Below, one piece after another: positions 1 to 9,695 of a stretch of DNA of 64,000 bases. This DNA is from Arenivirga flava (GTDB lineage: Bacteria > Actinomycetota > Actinomycetes > Actinomycetales > Microbacteriaceae). Positions within the stretch are counted from its first letter, which is position 1. Each line of letters opens with the position of its first letter. The translations under genes were made by a program, and so were the position numbers. The stretch is taken from the NCBI RefSeq assembly GCF_030161575.1, contig NZ_BSUL01000001.1, positions 310,001 to 374,000 on the forward strand, given 5' to 3'. The notes under the pieces are model-generated. The model searched no databases and was not told the origin of the DNA. It saw only the letters and a list, made by a program, of their open reading frames with translations.

Positions 1-1655
1 CCGCGTCCCCTCGAACCCGGCACGCTCCGGGTGATCCCCATCGGCGGCCTCGGCGAGGTCGGCCGGAACATGACCGTCTACGAGATCGACGGCAAGCTGC
101 TCATCGTCGACGTCGGCGTGCTCTTCCCCGAGGAGCATCAGCCCGGCGTCGACCTGATCCTGCCCGACTTCACCCCCATCAAGCACCGTCTGGGCGACGT
201 CGTCGGCATCGTGCTCACGCACGGGCACGAGGATCACATCGGCGCCGTGCCGTACCTCCTCAAGCTGCGGCAGGACATCCCCCTGATCGGCTCCACGCTC
301 ACGCTCGCCCTCATCGAGGCGAAGCTCAAGGAGCACCGGATCAAGCCGTACACGCTCAACGTGAAGGAGGGGCAGGTCGAGCGGCTCGGCCCGTTCGAGC
401 TCGAGTTCGTCGCGGTCAACCACTCCATCCCGGACGCGCTCGCGGTGCACATCGCCACCAGCGCGGGCACGGTGCTGCACACCGGCGACTTCAAGATGGA
501 CCAGCTGCCGCTCGACGACCGCATCACCGACCTGCGCGCCTTCGCGCGGCTCGGCGAGCGCGGCGTCGACCTGTTCCTGCCCGACTCCACGAACGCCGAC
601 GTGCCCGGCTTCACGCCGCTCGAGCGCGAGATCGGGCCCGTGCTCGAGAACGTGATCGCCAAGGCCCCGCGCAGGGTCATCGTGGCGAGCTTCTCGAGCC
701 ACGTGCACCGCGTGCAGCAGGTGCTCGACGCCGCGGTCGCGAACGGACGCCGTGTGGTGCTGCTGGGGCGCTCGATGGTGCGCAACATGGGCATCGCCGC
801 CGACCTCGGCTACCTCAAGGTGCCCGAGGGGTGCTCGTCGACGCCAAGAAGGCCGGGGACATCCCCGACGAGCAGCTCATCTACATGTCCACCGGTTCGC
901 AGGGCGAGCCGATGGCGGTGCTGAGCCGCATGGCGAACCTCGAGCACCAGATCGAGCTCGGCAGGGGCGACACGGTCATCCTCGCGAGCTCGCTGATCCC
1001 GGGCAACGAGAACGCCGTCTACCGCGTCATCGACGGGCTCACCAAGCTCGGCGCGAACGTCGTGCACAAGGGCAACGCCAAGGTGCACGTCTCCGGCCAT
1101 GCGGCGGCGGGCGAGCTGCTCTACTGCTACAACATCCTGCGGCCGAGGAACGTGCTCCCCGTGCACGGCGAGCACCGCCACCTGTACGCCAACGCCAAGC
1201 TGGCCATGGCGTCGGGCATCCCCGAGGAGAACATCGTCCTCGGCCAGGACGGCACCGTGGTCGACCTCAGGGACGGCAAGGCGGAGGTGGTCGGACAGCT
1301 CGACATCGGCTACGTCTACGTCGACGGCTCGAGCGTGGGCGAGATCACGGATGCGGACCTCAAGGACCGCCGCATCCTCGCGGAGGAGGGCTTCATCTCG
1401 ATCTTCGTGGCGATCGACGCGCAGACCGGCAAGGTCATCGTGGGCCCGGAGATCCAGGCCCGCGGCTTCGCCGAGGACGACGCGATCTTCGACGACATCA
1501 AGCCGAAGATCCTTTCCGCCCTGAAGGATGCCGCCGAGAACGGCACCCGCGACACGCACGCGTACAGCCAGGTCGTGCGCCGCACGGTGGGCCGCTGGGT
1601 GGGCACGAAGATCCGTCGCCGACCCATGATCGTGCCGGTGGTCATCGAGGCCTGA
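1..1655 (+). CDS. rnj: Ribonuclease J, 5'-truncated by window edge, apparent frameshift
   Basis: Metallo-beta-lactamase/beta-CASP ribonuclease that acts as an endo- and 5'-exonuclease in RNA processing and decay in the cytoplasm. The open frame already runs at base 1, so the start lies outside. The metal-binding motif HGHEDH is visible near bases 221-238, and the C-terminal half carries the beta-CASP and C-terminal domains (from LVDAKKAGD to the TGA at 1653-1655). The reading frame changes at the G run 828-831: adding one G joins the two halves into an uninterrupted RNase J. A hairpin terminator follows. I read the break as a sequence error rather than a real lesion. Confidence 0.95.
   Translation, partial: ASPRTRHAPGDPHRRPRRGRPEHDRLRDRRQAAHRRRRRALPRGASARRRPDPARLHPHQAPSGRRRRHRAHARARGSHRRRAVPPQAAAGHPPDRLHAHARPHRGEAQGAPDQAVHAQREGGAGRAARPVRARVRRGQPLHPGRARGAHRHQRGHGAAHRRLQDGPAAARRPHHRPARLRAARRARRRPVPARLHERRRARLHAARARDRARARERDRQGPAQGHRGELLEPRAPRAAGARRRGRERTPCGAAGALDGAQHGHRRRPRLPQGARGVLVDAKKAGDIPDEQLIYMSTGSQGEPMAVLSRMANLEHQIELGRGDTVILASSLIPGNENAVYRVIDGLTKLGANVVHKGNAKVHVSGHAAAGELLYCYNILRPRNVLPVHGEHRHLYANAKLAMASGIPEENIVLGQDGTVVDLRDGKAEVVGQLDIGYVYVDGSSVGEITDADLKDRRILAEEGFISIFVAIDAQTGKVIVGPEIQARGFAEDDAIFDDIKPKILSALKDAAENGTRDTHAYSQVVRRTVGRWVGTKIRRRPMIVPVVIEA
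828..831 (+). other. Apparent -1 frameshift in rnj at a GGGG run
   Basis: The codons read PEG then LVDAKKAGD only if this run held five G instead of four. Both flanking frames encode uninterrupted, family-typical RNase J sequence. Confidence 0.9.
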
Positions 1656-1667
1656 GCGCCTGTCGAC

Positions 1668-1705
1668 CCGGGGAGGGGTCGGGGTCTTCCCCCATCCCTC
1701 CCCGG
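1668..1705 (+). terminator. Hairpin terminator after rnj
   Basis: Ten-base arms CCGGGGAGGG (1668-1677) and CCCTCCCCGG (1696-1705) enclose a smaller GGGG/CCCC stem. It starts 13 nt after the rnj stop. There is no T tract, as is common for actinobacterial terminators. Confidence 0.6.
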
Positions 1706-1793
1706 TTCCCTCGCACGGAGGATGCGGAGCTTCCCAGCGGATCCCTAGATTCGGGATCGGCGGGAGGCTCCCGTCGTCTCAAGGGGGTTCCTC

Positions 1794-2726
1794 ATGCACG
1801 TCGCCCGCACCTGGGTGTTCCCGATCCTCAGGATCGTCATCGCGATCGTCATCGCCGTCGCGCTCGTCCAGCTCGCCTTCTTCTCGGGAGGGGCGGATGC
1901 GGAGGAGACCGCGACGCCGACCGGCTCGGTCGGTCAACCCGAGGTGCTCGTGGAGCGCGCGGACGTCGAGAACGGCGTGCGCTTCGACGCCGCGATCGCA
2001 GCCGACGAGGCCGTCCCCGTGCTGACGGCAGCGGACGCCACGGTGCGCACGGTCCCCGTCGCGATCGATCAGCGCGTCGCGGCCGGTCAGGTGCTCGCCA
2101 CCGTCCGCAATGCGGCCGGCCGCACGGTCGAGATCACCGCGCCGGTGGCCGGCACGGTCGTGCAGCTCGAGGTGCTCGTCGACCAGTTCCTCTCCGTCGG
2201 GCAGGCGGTGGCCGCGGTCGCCCCGGACACCTTCCATGCGCGGGCCGTCATCGACGCCGCTCAGCAGTACCGGCTCGTCGATCGTCCGGACGTCGGCACG
2301 GTCACCGTCGCCGGCGGGCCGCAGCCGTTCGAGTGCACCGGGCTGCGGATCGACGCGACCGCCCCGAGCGCCGAGGCCGGCGGCACCGTGGAGACCATCG
2401 TCCGCTGCGCCATCCCCTCGGAGGTCGTCGTCTTCGCGGGCCTCTCCGCGGAGCTCGAGATCACCGCGGGCAGCGCCGAGGACGTGCTGGTCGTGCCGAC
2501 CACGGCGGTCGAGGGCAGCGTCGGCGCCGGAACCGTGTACCTGCCGTCCGGCGGTGACGAGCCGGAAGACCGCGAGGTCGTGCTCGGCATCACCGACGGC
2601 GTCAACGTCGAGATCGTCGAGGGGCTCGAGGAGGGCGATTCGGTGCTCGCCTTCACGCCGACCGCGACGGCGAACGGAGCCGAGGGCCTCTGCTACCCCG
2701 ACGCCGGCGGGATGGTCTGCCCGTGA
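1794..2726 (+). CDS. MacA-like membrane-anchored ABC adaptor protein
   Basis: Predicted 310-aa periplasmic-adaptor (HlyD/MacA-type) subunit that would work with the following ATPase and permease in export. One hydrophobic segment at residues 8-30 anchors it; the rest is extracytoplasmic, with a lipoyl-like segment (VAIDQRVAAGQVLATV, then PVAGTVVQLEVLVDQFLSVGQ) and a beta-barrel-like C-terminus. ATG 1794 follows AAGGGGG, and a possible -10 TAGATT is at 1747. It overlaps the next gene by 4 nt, so the three genes are one operon. The exported substrate cannot be told from sequence; related systems carry peptides, lipids or drugs. Confidence 0.7.
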   Translation: MHVARTWVFPILRIVIAIVIAVALVQLAFFSGGADAEETATPTGSVGQPEVLVERADVENGVRFDAAIAADEAVPVLTAADATVRTVPVAIDQRVAAGQVLATVRNAAGRTVEITAPVAGTVVQLEVLVDQFLSVGQAVAAVAPDTFHARAVIDAAQQYRLVDRPDVGTVTVAGGPQPFECTGLRIDATAPSAEAGGTVETIVRCAIPSEVVVFAGLSAELEITAGSAEDVLVVPTTAVEGSVGAGTVYLPSGGDEPEDREVVLGITDGVNVEIVEGLEEGDSVLAFTPTATANGAEGLCYPDAGGMVCP

Positions 2727-3421
2727 GCCTGCTGCGCCTGGACGGCGTTACCCGCAGCGTGCACCTCGCCGACGGCTCGCTGCTCGAGATCCTGCGCGGT
2801 GTCGACCTCGCCGTCGACGCGGGCGAGCACGTCTCGATCGTCGGTCGCAGCGGTTCGGGCAAGACGACCCTGCTCAACCTGCTGGGCTTCCTCGACGAGC
2901 CGGCCTCGGGCAACCTGCTGTGGGAGGGCCGCCCGCTGCGCTCCCTGTCGACCCGCCAGCGGGATCGGCTGCGCGGCCGCGACATCGGGTTCGTCTTCCA
3001 GCAGTTCAACCTGCTTTCCGGGCGCAGCGCGCTCGACAACACGATCGTGCCGCTGCTCTACGCCGAGAGCGCCCTCTTCTGGCGGCGCCGCGTCCTGGCC
3101 ACCGCGATGCTCGAGCGCGTGGGCCTGGGGGAGCGGCTCGGCAGCACTCCCGAGCAGCTCTCCGGCGGCGAGCAGCAGCGCGTCGCGATCGCACGAGCGC
3201 TCGTCCGCGGGCCGCGGCTGATCCTCGCGGACGAGCCGACGGGAGCGCTCGACGTCGAGACCGGTGCGCGCGTCATGCGGCTGCTCGACGACGTGGCGCG
3301 TGCCTCCGGCGCCGCCCTCATCACCATCACGCACGACCCGGCCATCGCGGCCCTCGCCGACCGCAGCTACCGGCTCGACGCGGGCTCGCTGGTGCTCGAC
3401 GCAGCGGGGGTGGCCGCGTGA
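2723..3421 (+). CDS. ABC transporter ATP-binding protein, MacB/LolD type
   Basis: 232-aa nucleotide-binding subunit. Walker [11 protein letters not shown]-loop region FVFQQFNLL, signature LSGGEQQR and Walker B LILADEPT are all present in order, followed by the switch His in ITITHD. The GTG start overlaps the stop of the adaptor gene (GTGA). It most likely energises the permease that follows; the group resembles the MacAB-type exporters that many Gram-positive bacteria use without an outer-membrane channel. Confidence 0.9.
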   Translation: MSLLRLDGVTRSVHLADGSLLEILRGVDLAVDAGEHVSIVGRSGSGKTTLLNLLGFLDEPASGNLLWEGRPLRSLSTRQRDRLRGRDIGFVFQQFNLLSGRSALDNTIVPLLYAESALFWRRRVLATAMLERVGLGERLGSTPEQLSGGEQQRVAIARALVRGPRLILADEPTGALDVETGARVMRLLDDVARASGAALITITHDPAIAALADRSYRLDAGSLVLDAAGVAA

Positions 3422-3447
3422 GGCGGCTGCGCGAGGGGTGCACCGTG

Positions 3448-4668
3448 ATGGTCGCGACCCTGCTCGAGGGGTGGACCGAGCTCAAGGTGCAGCGCACCCG
3501 CGTGCTGATGAGCCTCATCGGGATCGCCCTGGCCGTGTGCGCGCTGACGCTGGCGGTGGCCGCCGGCAGCTTCGCCGAGCAGGCGCTGCGCGAGCGCGAG
3601 GAGGCGGGCAGCGGTCGGCCCGCCACCCTCACGGTGTCCGTGTGGAGCGAGACCGAGGCGACCGATCCGGGCTTGCTGCGCGAGCGGCTCGATCCGCTGC
3701 TGGAGCGCTACGGCATCGACTACGCCACGCAGCGCGGCTGGGGCGGTACGAGCCTGGCCGTCGCGTCGGACGCCGGGCTGCTGAACCTCGACGCCGGCAT
3801 CGTCGATCCGCCCTACGGCGCGATGTTCCGGGTGCCGATGGCGCAGGGCCGCTGGCTGATCGCCTCCGACGAGCGGATGCTCGCCCCGGCCGTCGTGGTC
3901 GACGAGATCGCCTGGGAGAATCTCGGCTCGCCGCCCCTGGAGGGCATGCCGACGATCACGATCGAGGGCGAGCGGCCGACGACGGCGCTCATCGTGGGCG
4001 TGGCCGCCAGCGAGGACTCGTCGCGGCCATGGTCGCCGGGCTCCATCCACCTGCTCAGCGACGACTACCTGCAGCTCGTGCCCGACGCGAGCGATCCGAT
4101 GTCCAACGGCATGGAAACCGTGCTCTGGGTTCCCGAGGGCGAGGCGGAGAGCCTGCGCACCGCCCTGCAGGCCGACCTCCAGGCCCAGTACCCGTTGAAC
4201 CAGACGATCGAGGTGCAGCGCAGCGATCCCGCCGCCTGGGGTGGCGGCTCGGCGATGGGCCTGCTCTGGGTGCGGCTGGGGGTCGGCGGTGTTGCGGGCC
4301 TCGTGCTGCTGCTCGCCGCGATGGGGCTCGTGAACATCACCATGGTCACGGTCAAGTACCGGGTGCGCGAGATCGGGATCCGCCGTGCCTTCGGTGCGAC
4401 CGCCCGACGGGTCTTCGTCGGCGTGCTCATGGAGAGCGTCGTCGCGACGGCGTTCGCCGGGGTCATCGGCATCGCCGTGGCGATCCTCGCCGTGCAGAAC
4501 CCGTGGGTGAGAGGCCTCATCGGCGACGGTGTGGTGGAGCTGCCGGGGTTCCCGTTCGAGGCCGCCCTCGTCGGCCTGCTGGTCGCGACGGGCATCGGCG
4601 CGGTGGCGGGCATCCTGCCCGCACTGGTGGCGGTGCGCGTGCGGGTCATCGACGCGATCCGGTTCTGA
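3448..4668 (+). CDS. ABC transporter permease, MacB/FtsX type
   Basis: About 406 aa with the MacB layout: an N-terminal transmembrane helix (LMSLIGIALAVCALTLAVAAG), a large extracytoplasmic domain of roughly 230 residues, then three C-terminal helices of the FtsX domain with the typical REIGIRRAFGA segment between them. I chose ATG 3448 because GAGGGG lies 9 nt upstream; GTG 3445 and GTG 3418, which overlaps the ATPase stop, are also possible. Third gene of the 1794-4668 operon. Substrate unknown. Confidence 0.85.
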   Translation: MVATLLEGWTELKVQRTRVLMSLIGIALAVCALTLAVAAGSFAEQALREREEAGSGRPATLTVSVWSETEATDPGLLRERLDPLLERYGIDYATQRGWGGTSLAVASDAGLLNLDAGIVDPPYGAMFRVPMAQGRWLIASDERMLAPAVVVDEIAWENLGSPPLEGMPTITIEGERPTTALIVGVAASEDSSRPWSPGSIHLLSDDYLQLVPDASDPMSNGMETVLWVPEGEAESLRTALQADLQAQYPLNQTIEVQRSDPAAWGGGSAMGLLWVRLGVGGVAGLVLLLAAMGLVNITMVTVKYRVREIGIRRAFGATARRVFVGVLMESVVATAFAGVIGIAVAILAVQNPWVRGLIGDGVVELPGFPFEAALVGLLVATGIGAVAGILPALVAVRVRVIDAIRF

Positions 4669-4794
4669 TGGAGAGCGGATGCGCTGCCGGGCGAGCCCGC
4701 ACGGCTCGCATCCGCGTCTCCGCACCGCCTGCCGTGCCGCGGCGGTCTCGGCGGCTCGCCGCGCCCGGTCCGGGCTCGCGCGCGGGCCTGCGAG

Positions 4795-4800
4795 TACCCT
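4795..4800 (+). promoter_or_regulatory. -10 element TACCCT of ftsK, leaderless geometry
   Basis: TACCCT ends 7 nt before the ftsK ATG at 4808, so transcription would begin at or next to the start codon. No Shine-Dalgarno is seen. Confidence 0.5.
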
Positions 4801-4807
4801 GGCCGGC

Positions 4808-7614
4808 ATGGCTACGAGCTCCCGGTCCTCGCGCGCCCGCTCGGGCGGAGCCGCGACCGCTCGCGGCAAGGCGCAGGGCACCGCGGCCGTGAAGACCAAG
4901 AAGCTGCCCGCGGGCGGCGTGCCCGACAAGCCCGAACGCGGCCTCCTCGCCCGTGCCTGGATGGGTCTGGCGCACCTCACCGGCGGGGCCTTCCGCGCCC
5001 TCGGGCACGAGAAGCTCGCCAAGGAGGAGCGCCGCGACGGGCTGCCGTTCCTCCTCGTGCTGCTCGCCGCGGCGGGCGCCGCCGTCGAGTGGTTCAACCC
5101 GACCCACGAGGTCGCGATCACGCTCGACGCCTGGACCTTCGGGCTGCTGCTCGGCCGGGTCGCCTTCGGACTGCCGGTCGTCTTCGTCCTCTTCGCAGCC
5201 TGGCTCTTCCGCCATCCGGCCTCCGTGCACGACAACACCCGCATCGGCATCGGTCTCGCGGTGCTGCTCGCCAGCGTGAGCGCGCTCTGCCATATCGCCG
5301 GCGGTCAGCCCGAACCCGCGCAGGGCGTCGAGGCGATCGCCCAGGGCGGCGGCATGGTCGGCTGGGTGCTGGCCGCACCGCTCATCGCGCTGGGCACGCC
5401 GCTGCTCGCCACGCCGGTGGCGATCGTGCTGCTCCTCCTCTCGCTCTTCATCATCACCAAGACGCCGCCGAACAAGCTCGTGCACCGCCTGCGCGAGCTC
5501 TACGCCTACCTGTTCGGCGCGCCGGCACCCGACGCGGAGGCCATCGCCGCAGCGAAGGCCGCCAGGCGCGAGCAGCGCTTCGCGGGCGTCGAGGACCTCG
5601 ACGAGGTCGCCGAGCCAGCCGACACCGACTCGTTGCCGTGGTGGCGGCGCAACAAGGACCGCCGCGAGGCCGACCCCGCCTACGACTCGCCGGTGCTGGT
5701 CGACGGCGCCACCGACGTCATCGACCCGCTCGAGCCGTCGATCGACCGCGAGCTGCTGCACGACCTCGAGGCAGCTGAGGAGGCGGTCAAGCGCTTCGGC
5801 ACGGGGAGGCGCCCACGGCGCACGCGACCGGCCTGCGCGACGACGAGGGGCCCTCGGCGCCGCTGCCGGGCTTCGCCGAGAAGGCGAGCGAGCGCGGCGC
5901 GCTCGGCGAGTTCGAGGACCCCGCCGAGGCGATCGTGAACCCCGTCCCGGTGGCCGAGGCCGACCGCGAGACCCAGGCCGTGGACCCGGTCGAGGCCGCG
6001 GAGGTCGACGGGGGAGCGGATGCGATGAGCGGCGACTACGCGCTGCCCGCCGCCTCCACGCTCGGGGCCGGCACGCCGCCGAAGGCGCGCTCCTCGGCGA
6101 ACGACGAGATCGTCGCCGCGATCACCGAGGTGCTCACGCAGTTCAAGGTCGACGCGACGGTCACCGGCTTCAGCCGCGGCCCCTCCGTCACCCGCTACGA
6201 GATCGAGCTCGGCCCGGGCGTCAAGGTCGAGCGCGTCACCGCGCTCAGCAAGAACCTGGCCTACGCGGTCGCCAGCAACGAGGTCAGCATCCTCTCGCCC
6301 ATCCCGGGCAAGAGCGCGATCGGCGTCGAGATCCCGAACCGCGATCGCGAGATCGTCTCGCTCGGCGACGTGCTGCGCTCGCAGGCCTCCGTCAAGAGCA
6401 CCCACCCCATGACGATCGGCATCGGCAAGGACGTCGAGGGCGGCTACGTCGTCGCGAACCTCGCGAAGATGCCGCACCTCCTGGTCGCCGGATCGACCGG
6501 CTCGGGCAAGTCGAGCTTCGTGAACTCGATGATCACGAGCCTGCTCATGCGCGCGAAGCCCAGCGAGGTGCGCATGGTGCTCGTCGACCCGAAGCGCGTC
6601 GAGCTCTCCATCTACGCCGGCGTGCCGCACCTGATCACCCCCATCATCACCAACCCGAAGAAGGCGGCCGAGGCGCTGCAGTGGGTCGTGAAGGAGATGG
6701 ACATGCGGTACGACGACCTCGCGTCGTTCGGATTCCGCCACATCGACGACTTCAACCGCGCGGTCGTGAACGACGAGATCAAGCTGCCGGCGGGCTCCGA
6801 GCGCAAGCTGCGCCCGTACCCCTACCTGCTGGTCGTCGTCGACGAGCTCGCCGACCTCATGATGGTCGCGCCCCGTGACGTCGAGGACTCGATCGTGCGC
6901 ATCACGCAGCTCGCCCGCGCCTCCGGCATCCACCTCGTGCTCGCCACGCAGCGCCCGTCGGTGGACGTCGTCACCGGCCTCATCAAGGCCAACGTGCCCT
7001 CCCGCCTCGCCTTCGCGGTCACGAGCGTCACCGACAGCCGCGTCATCCTCGACCAGCCGGGCGCCGACAAGCTCATCGGCCAGGGCGACGGCCTCTTCCT
7101 GCCGATGGGCTCGTCCAAGGCCGTGCGCGTCCAGGGCGCCTGGGTCAAGGAGGACGAGATCAGCAAGGTCGTCCAGCACGTCACCCGCCAGGCTCGACCC
7201 GAGTACCGCAACGACGTCGCCGCCGAGGCGCCGAAGAAGGAGATCGACGAGGACATCGGCGACGACCTCGACGTGCTGCTCTCGGCGGTCGAGCTGGTCG
7301 TCACGACGCAGTTCGGATCGACGTCGATGCTGCAGCGCAAGCTGCGTGTCGGCTTCGCCAAGGCGGGGCGCCTCATGGACCTCATGGAGTCGCGGGAGAT
7401 CGTCGGCCCCTCCGAGGGCTCGAAGGCCCGCGACGTGCTCGTCGCGCCCGACCAGCTGGCCGGCGTGCTGGCGAAGATCCGCGGCGAGGACGCCCCCGCA
7501 TCCAGCGGCGGTCCCCGGCCGGCCGCCGATCCCGTCGCGGAGATGACCGAGGGATACGATGAGGTCGACGGCGACTCGGGCGAGGACGCCTGGGGCCTGA
7601 CCGGCAGGGAGTAG
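4808..7614 (+). CDS. ftsK: DNA translocase FtsK/SpoIIIE, apparent frameshift
   Basis: Septal DNA pump that clears chromosome ends through the division site; about 935 aa once one base is restored. Seen in order: a basic N-terminus, four to five membrane helices (about residues 75-220), a linker, the RecA-like motor with Walker A GSTGSGKS and Walker [12 protein letters not shown], and the C-terminal gamma winged helix ([19 protein letters not shown]) that reads polar DNA motifs. The frame breaks at the G run 5803-5806 in the linker; one extra G restores [14 protein letters not shown]. The conserved actinobacterial order rnj-ftsK-pgsA-cinA-clgR-recA supports the call. Confidence 0.95.
5803..5806 (+). 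other. Apparent -1 frameshift in ftsK at a GGGG run
   Basis: Five G would give ACG GGG GAG GCG and keep the linker in frame; four are present. The upstream frame would otherwise end at 5938. Confidence 0.9.
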
Positions 7615-7619
7615 CAGTG

Positions 7620-8234
7620 ATGACCTCCGACGGCGGACCGCTCGCCGGACGCTTCGTCCGTGCGGGCGAGGGCCCGGCCAGCAACGGCAACCTCGCGAAC
7701 CTCATCACGATCGCGCGCATCCTGCTCGCGCCCCTCTTCCTCTGGCTGCTGCTCGACGACGCCGGGCAGGGCGGTGCGGGTCGCTACGCCGCCGCCGCGC
7801 TCTTCATCCTGGCCATCGCCACCGACAGCCTCGACGGGCACCTCGCCCGACGCAACGGCCTGGTCACCGACCTCGGCAAGCTGCTCGACCCGATCGCCGA
7901 CAAGGTGCTCATCGGCGGCGCCCTCGTCGGCCTCAGCCTGCTCGGCGAGCTCGACTGGTGGGTCACGATCGTCATCATGGTGCGCGAGCTGGGCATCACG
8001 GCGTTCCGCTTCGCCGTGCTGCGCGACCGGGTCATCCCCGCCTCTCGCGGTGGCAAGCTCAAGACGGTCGTGCAGGCCGTCGCCATCGCCGTCGCGCTCG
8101 TGCCGCTGCCCCTGCTGCTGGGCGACTGGATGCACGGGGTCAACACCGCGCTCATGACGCTCGCCCTCGTGCTCACCCTCGTCTCCGGCATCGACTACCT
8201 GGTGCAGGCCTGGCGCGGCAACCGCGCGCCGTGA
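7620..8234 (+). CDS. pgsA: CDP-diacylglycerol--glycerol-3-phosphate 3-phosphatidyltransferase
   Basis: Membrane enzyme (about 204 aa) making phosphatidylglycerophosphate from CDP-diacylglycerol and glycerol 3-phosphate, the first step to phosphatidylglycerol and cardiolipin. The CDP-alcohol phosphotransferase signature is complete: DSLDGHLARRNGL followed by GKLLDPIADK. Several membrane helices are visible. GTG 7617 lies directly before ATG 7620 and either could be used; AGGGAG lies upstream. It is 5 nt from ftsK and overlaps the next gene, so it is co-transcribed. The position next to cinA and clgR is typical and favours PgsA over cardiolipin synthase or Pis. Confidence 0.9.
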   Translation: MTSDGGPLAGRFVRAGEGPASNGNLANLITIARILLAPLFLWLLLDDAGQGGAGRYAAAALFILAIATDSLDGHLARRNGLVTDLGKLLDPIADKVLIGGALVGLSLLGELDWWVTIVIMVRELGITAFRFAVLRDRVIPASRGGKLKTVVQAVAIAVALVPLPLLLGDWMHGVNTALMTLALVLTLVSGIDYLVQAWRGNRAP

Positions 8235-8722
8235 GCGCGGCGTCGACGACCGAGGAGCTCCTGGCGGAGCTCGGCACCCGTGGGCTCACTCTCGCCGTCG
8301 CGGAGTCGTTGACCGGAGGGCTGCTGACCGCCGAGCTGATCCGTCCCGCAGGCGCCTCCGCGGTCGTGCTGGGCGGGGCCGTCTGCTACGCCACCGAGCT
8401 CAAGCGGCGCCTGCTCGGCGTCGACGCCGAGCTGCTGGAACGGCACGGGCCAGTGCACCCGGAGGTGGCCGGGCAGATGGCCGACCGGGTCCGGAGCGCC
8501 CTCGCCGTCGAGGGGCGCGCCGCCGACATCGGGCTCGCCACCACCGGCGTCGCGGGCCCGGAACCGCAGGACGGCCACCCGGCGGGGCTCGCCTACCTCG
8601 GCGTCGCGATCGGCGATCGGGTCGAGGCAATCGAGCTGCGCCTGGCCGGCGGGCGTGACGCCGTGCGGGCCGGGGTGGTGGAGCGCGCGGTCGTCGAACT
8701 CGCCGAACGGCTCCCGCGCTGA
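8231..8722 (+). CDS. cinA: CinA C-terminal-domain nicotinamide-nucleotide amidohydrolase
   Basis: 163-aa stand-alone CinA C-terminal (PncC) domain, which deamidates nicotinamide mononucleotide in the NAD salvage route. The family motifs AESLTGGLL near the N-terminus and TTGVAGPEPQDG, then AYLGVAIGD, are present. It lacks the N-terminal MoaB-like domain of full-length CinA, which is usual in this family of bacteria. GTG 8231 overlaps the pgsA stop (GTGA), indicating translational coupling. Confidence 0.88.
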   Translation: MSAASTTEELLAELGTRGLTLAVAESLTGGLLTAELIRPAGASAVVLGGAVCYATELKRRLLGVDAELLERHGPVHPEVAGQMADRVRSALAVEGRAADIGLATTGVAGPEPQDGHPAGLAYLGVAIGDRVEAIELRLAGGRDAVRAGVVERAVVELAERLPR

Positions 8723-8970
8723 TGGGCCCATCCGGGTGGCCGTCCGCTGCGAACCCCTCGAGCGACGGAGCGCCTTCGGAATTCTTGAGTCGAATCGGCT
8801 CAGCACGGAATACCCACGGGATCGCTGCGTTACATCAGACGGAGTTCCCCGGCGCCACCCAGTGACCGACGGATAGAGTTCCGGCTACGGTCGTCGGGTG
8901 AGTCACCCGCATTACCGGGGTCGCTCTACTCCCGAAGAGCTGATGACGCCACACGAGTAAGGAGGGTCCC

Positions 8971-9279
8971 ATGGTTCTGGTCCGTCAAGAGATCGGCGAT
9001 GTGCTCCGCGACTTCCGCCTGCAGAAGGGGCGCACGCTCCGTCAGGTGGCGAGCAAGGCGAGCGTGGCGCTCGGTTACCTCAGCGAGGTCGAGCGCGGGC
9101 AGAAGGAAGCCTCGAGCGAGATCCTCGCGTCCGTCGCCGACGCGCTCGACACCCCGATTTCGATCATCATGCGCGAGGTCAGCGACCGCCTGGCGGTCGT
9201 CGAGGGCCTGACGATCGTGCCGGACACGGTGCCGGTCGACATGGTGGCCGACTTCGACGCAGATCTGGTCGCGCGCTGA
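8971..9279 (+). CDS. clgR: XRE-family transcriptional activator ClgR
   Basis: 102-aa helix-turn-helix protein; ClgR activates clp protease and other proteostasis genes in actinobacteria. The HTH is seen as GRTLRQVASKASVALGYLSEVERG (residues about 20-43), and the length and the cinA/recA neighbourhood match ClgR. The ATG is preceded by a strong AAGGAGG. The 248-nt upstream gap holds a possible -10 TAGAGT at 8874-8879. A hairpin follows the gene. In relatives the protein is itself degraded by ClpP; its C-terminus here ends DADLVAR. Confidence 0.88.
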   Translation: MVLVRQEIGDVLRDFRLQKGRTLRQVASKASVALGYLSEVERGQKEASSEILASVADALDTPISIIMREVSDRLAVVEGLTIVPDTVPVDMVADFDADLVAR

Positions 9280-9296
9280 CATCGATCACGAGCGAT

Positions 9297-9330
9297 GCGA
9301 GGGCGTCCCGCTTCGGCGGGGCGCCCTCGC
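9297..9330 (+). terminator. Hairpin terminator after clgR
   Basis: Fifteen-base arms (9297-9311 and 9316-9330) around a TTCG loop, paired throughout with one T-G wobble. It separates clgR from the DUF3046 gene. Confidence 0.75.
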
Positions 9331-9381
9331 CGCGTGCCGGGCGGGTTCGCGCGGCCGGAGCGGATGGGGGAGGATGAGCGG

Positions 9382-9603
9382 ATGCGCCTGAGCGAGTTCC
9401 AGTACGCCGTCGAGCAGGAGTTCGGTGCGTACGGCGCCGTGCTCGTCCGCGATCTGGTGCTGTCGGCGCTGGGTGGCCGCACCGCCGAGCAGGCGATCGC
9501 CGCGGGCGTGCCGCCGCGCGACGTGTGGCTCGCGCTCTGCGCCGCCGAGGACGTGCCGGTCTCTCGCCGCCATGGCGCCGGGCTGCCGAAGCCCAGGAAC
9601 TAA
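9382..9603 (+). CDS. DUF3046 domain protein
   Basis: 73-aa protein of the actinobacterial DUF3046 family, function unknown, characteristically coded just before recA. Visible motif: MRLSEFQYAVEQEFG, then a helical body with DVWLALCAAEDVP. ATG 9382 is chosen because GGGGGAGG ends 8 nt upstream; an in-frame ATG at 9364 would add six residues. The start lies inside a GAGCGGATGCG word that recurs through the window. Confidence 0.85.
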   Translation: MRLSEFQYAVEQEFGAYGAVLVRDLVLSALGGRTAEQAIAAGVPPRDVWLALCAAEDVPVSRRHGAGLPKPRN

Positions 9604-9671
9604 TCCGCCGGCTCGGCCGCGACGCATCGCGAGCTCGTTCGAACACCGCTACGACACGCCGAGCCCCGCCA

Positions 9672-9687
9672 TCGAACATGCGTTCGG
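9672..9687 (+). promoter_or_regulatory. LexA-binding SOS box upstream of recA
   Basis: TCGAACATGCGTTCGG contains a perfect CGAAC-N4-GTTCG core (9673-9686), the SOS box known from mycobacteria and other actinobacteria. It sits where the -35 of the TAGACT promoter (9696-9701) would be, so LexA bound here would block polymerase. It lies 204 nt before the recA ATG. Confidence 0.85.
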
Positions 9688-9695
9688 ATGCGCGC

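Noticed and set aside
828..5806. Programmed ribosomal frameshifting in rnj and ftsK
   Set aside because: The same lesion occurs in six unrelated genes at G runs, without a slippery site plus downstream element common to them; sequence error explains all.
8971..9603. Toxin-antitoxin pair from the small HTH gene and its small neighbour
   Set aside because: The two are ClgR and DUF3046 in their conserved actinobacterial position, separated by a terminator.
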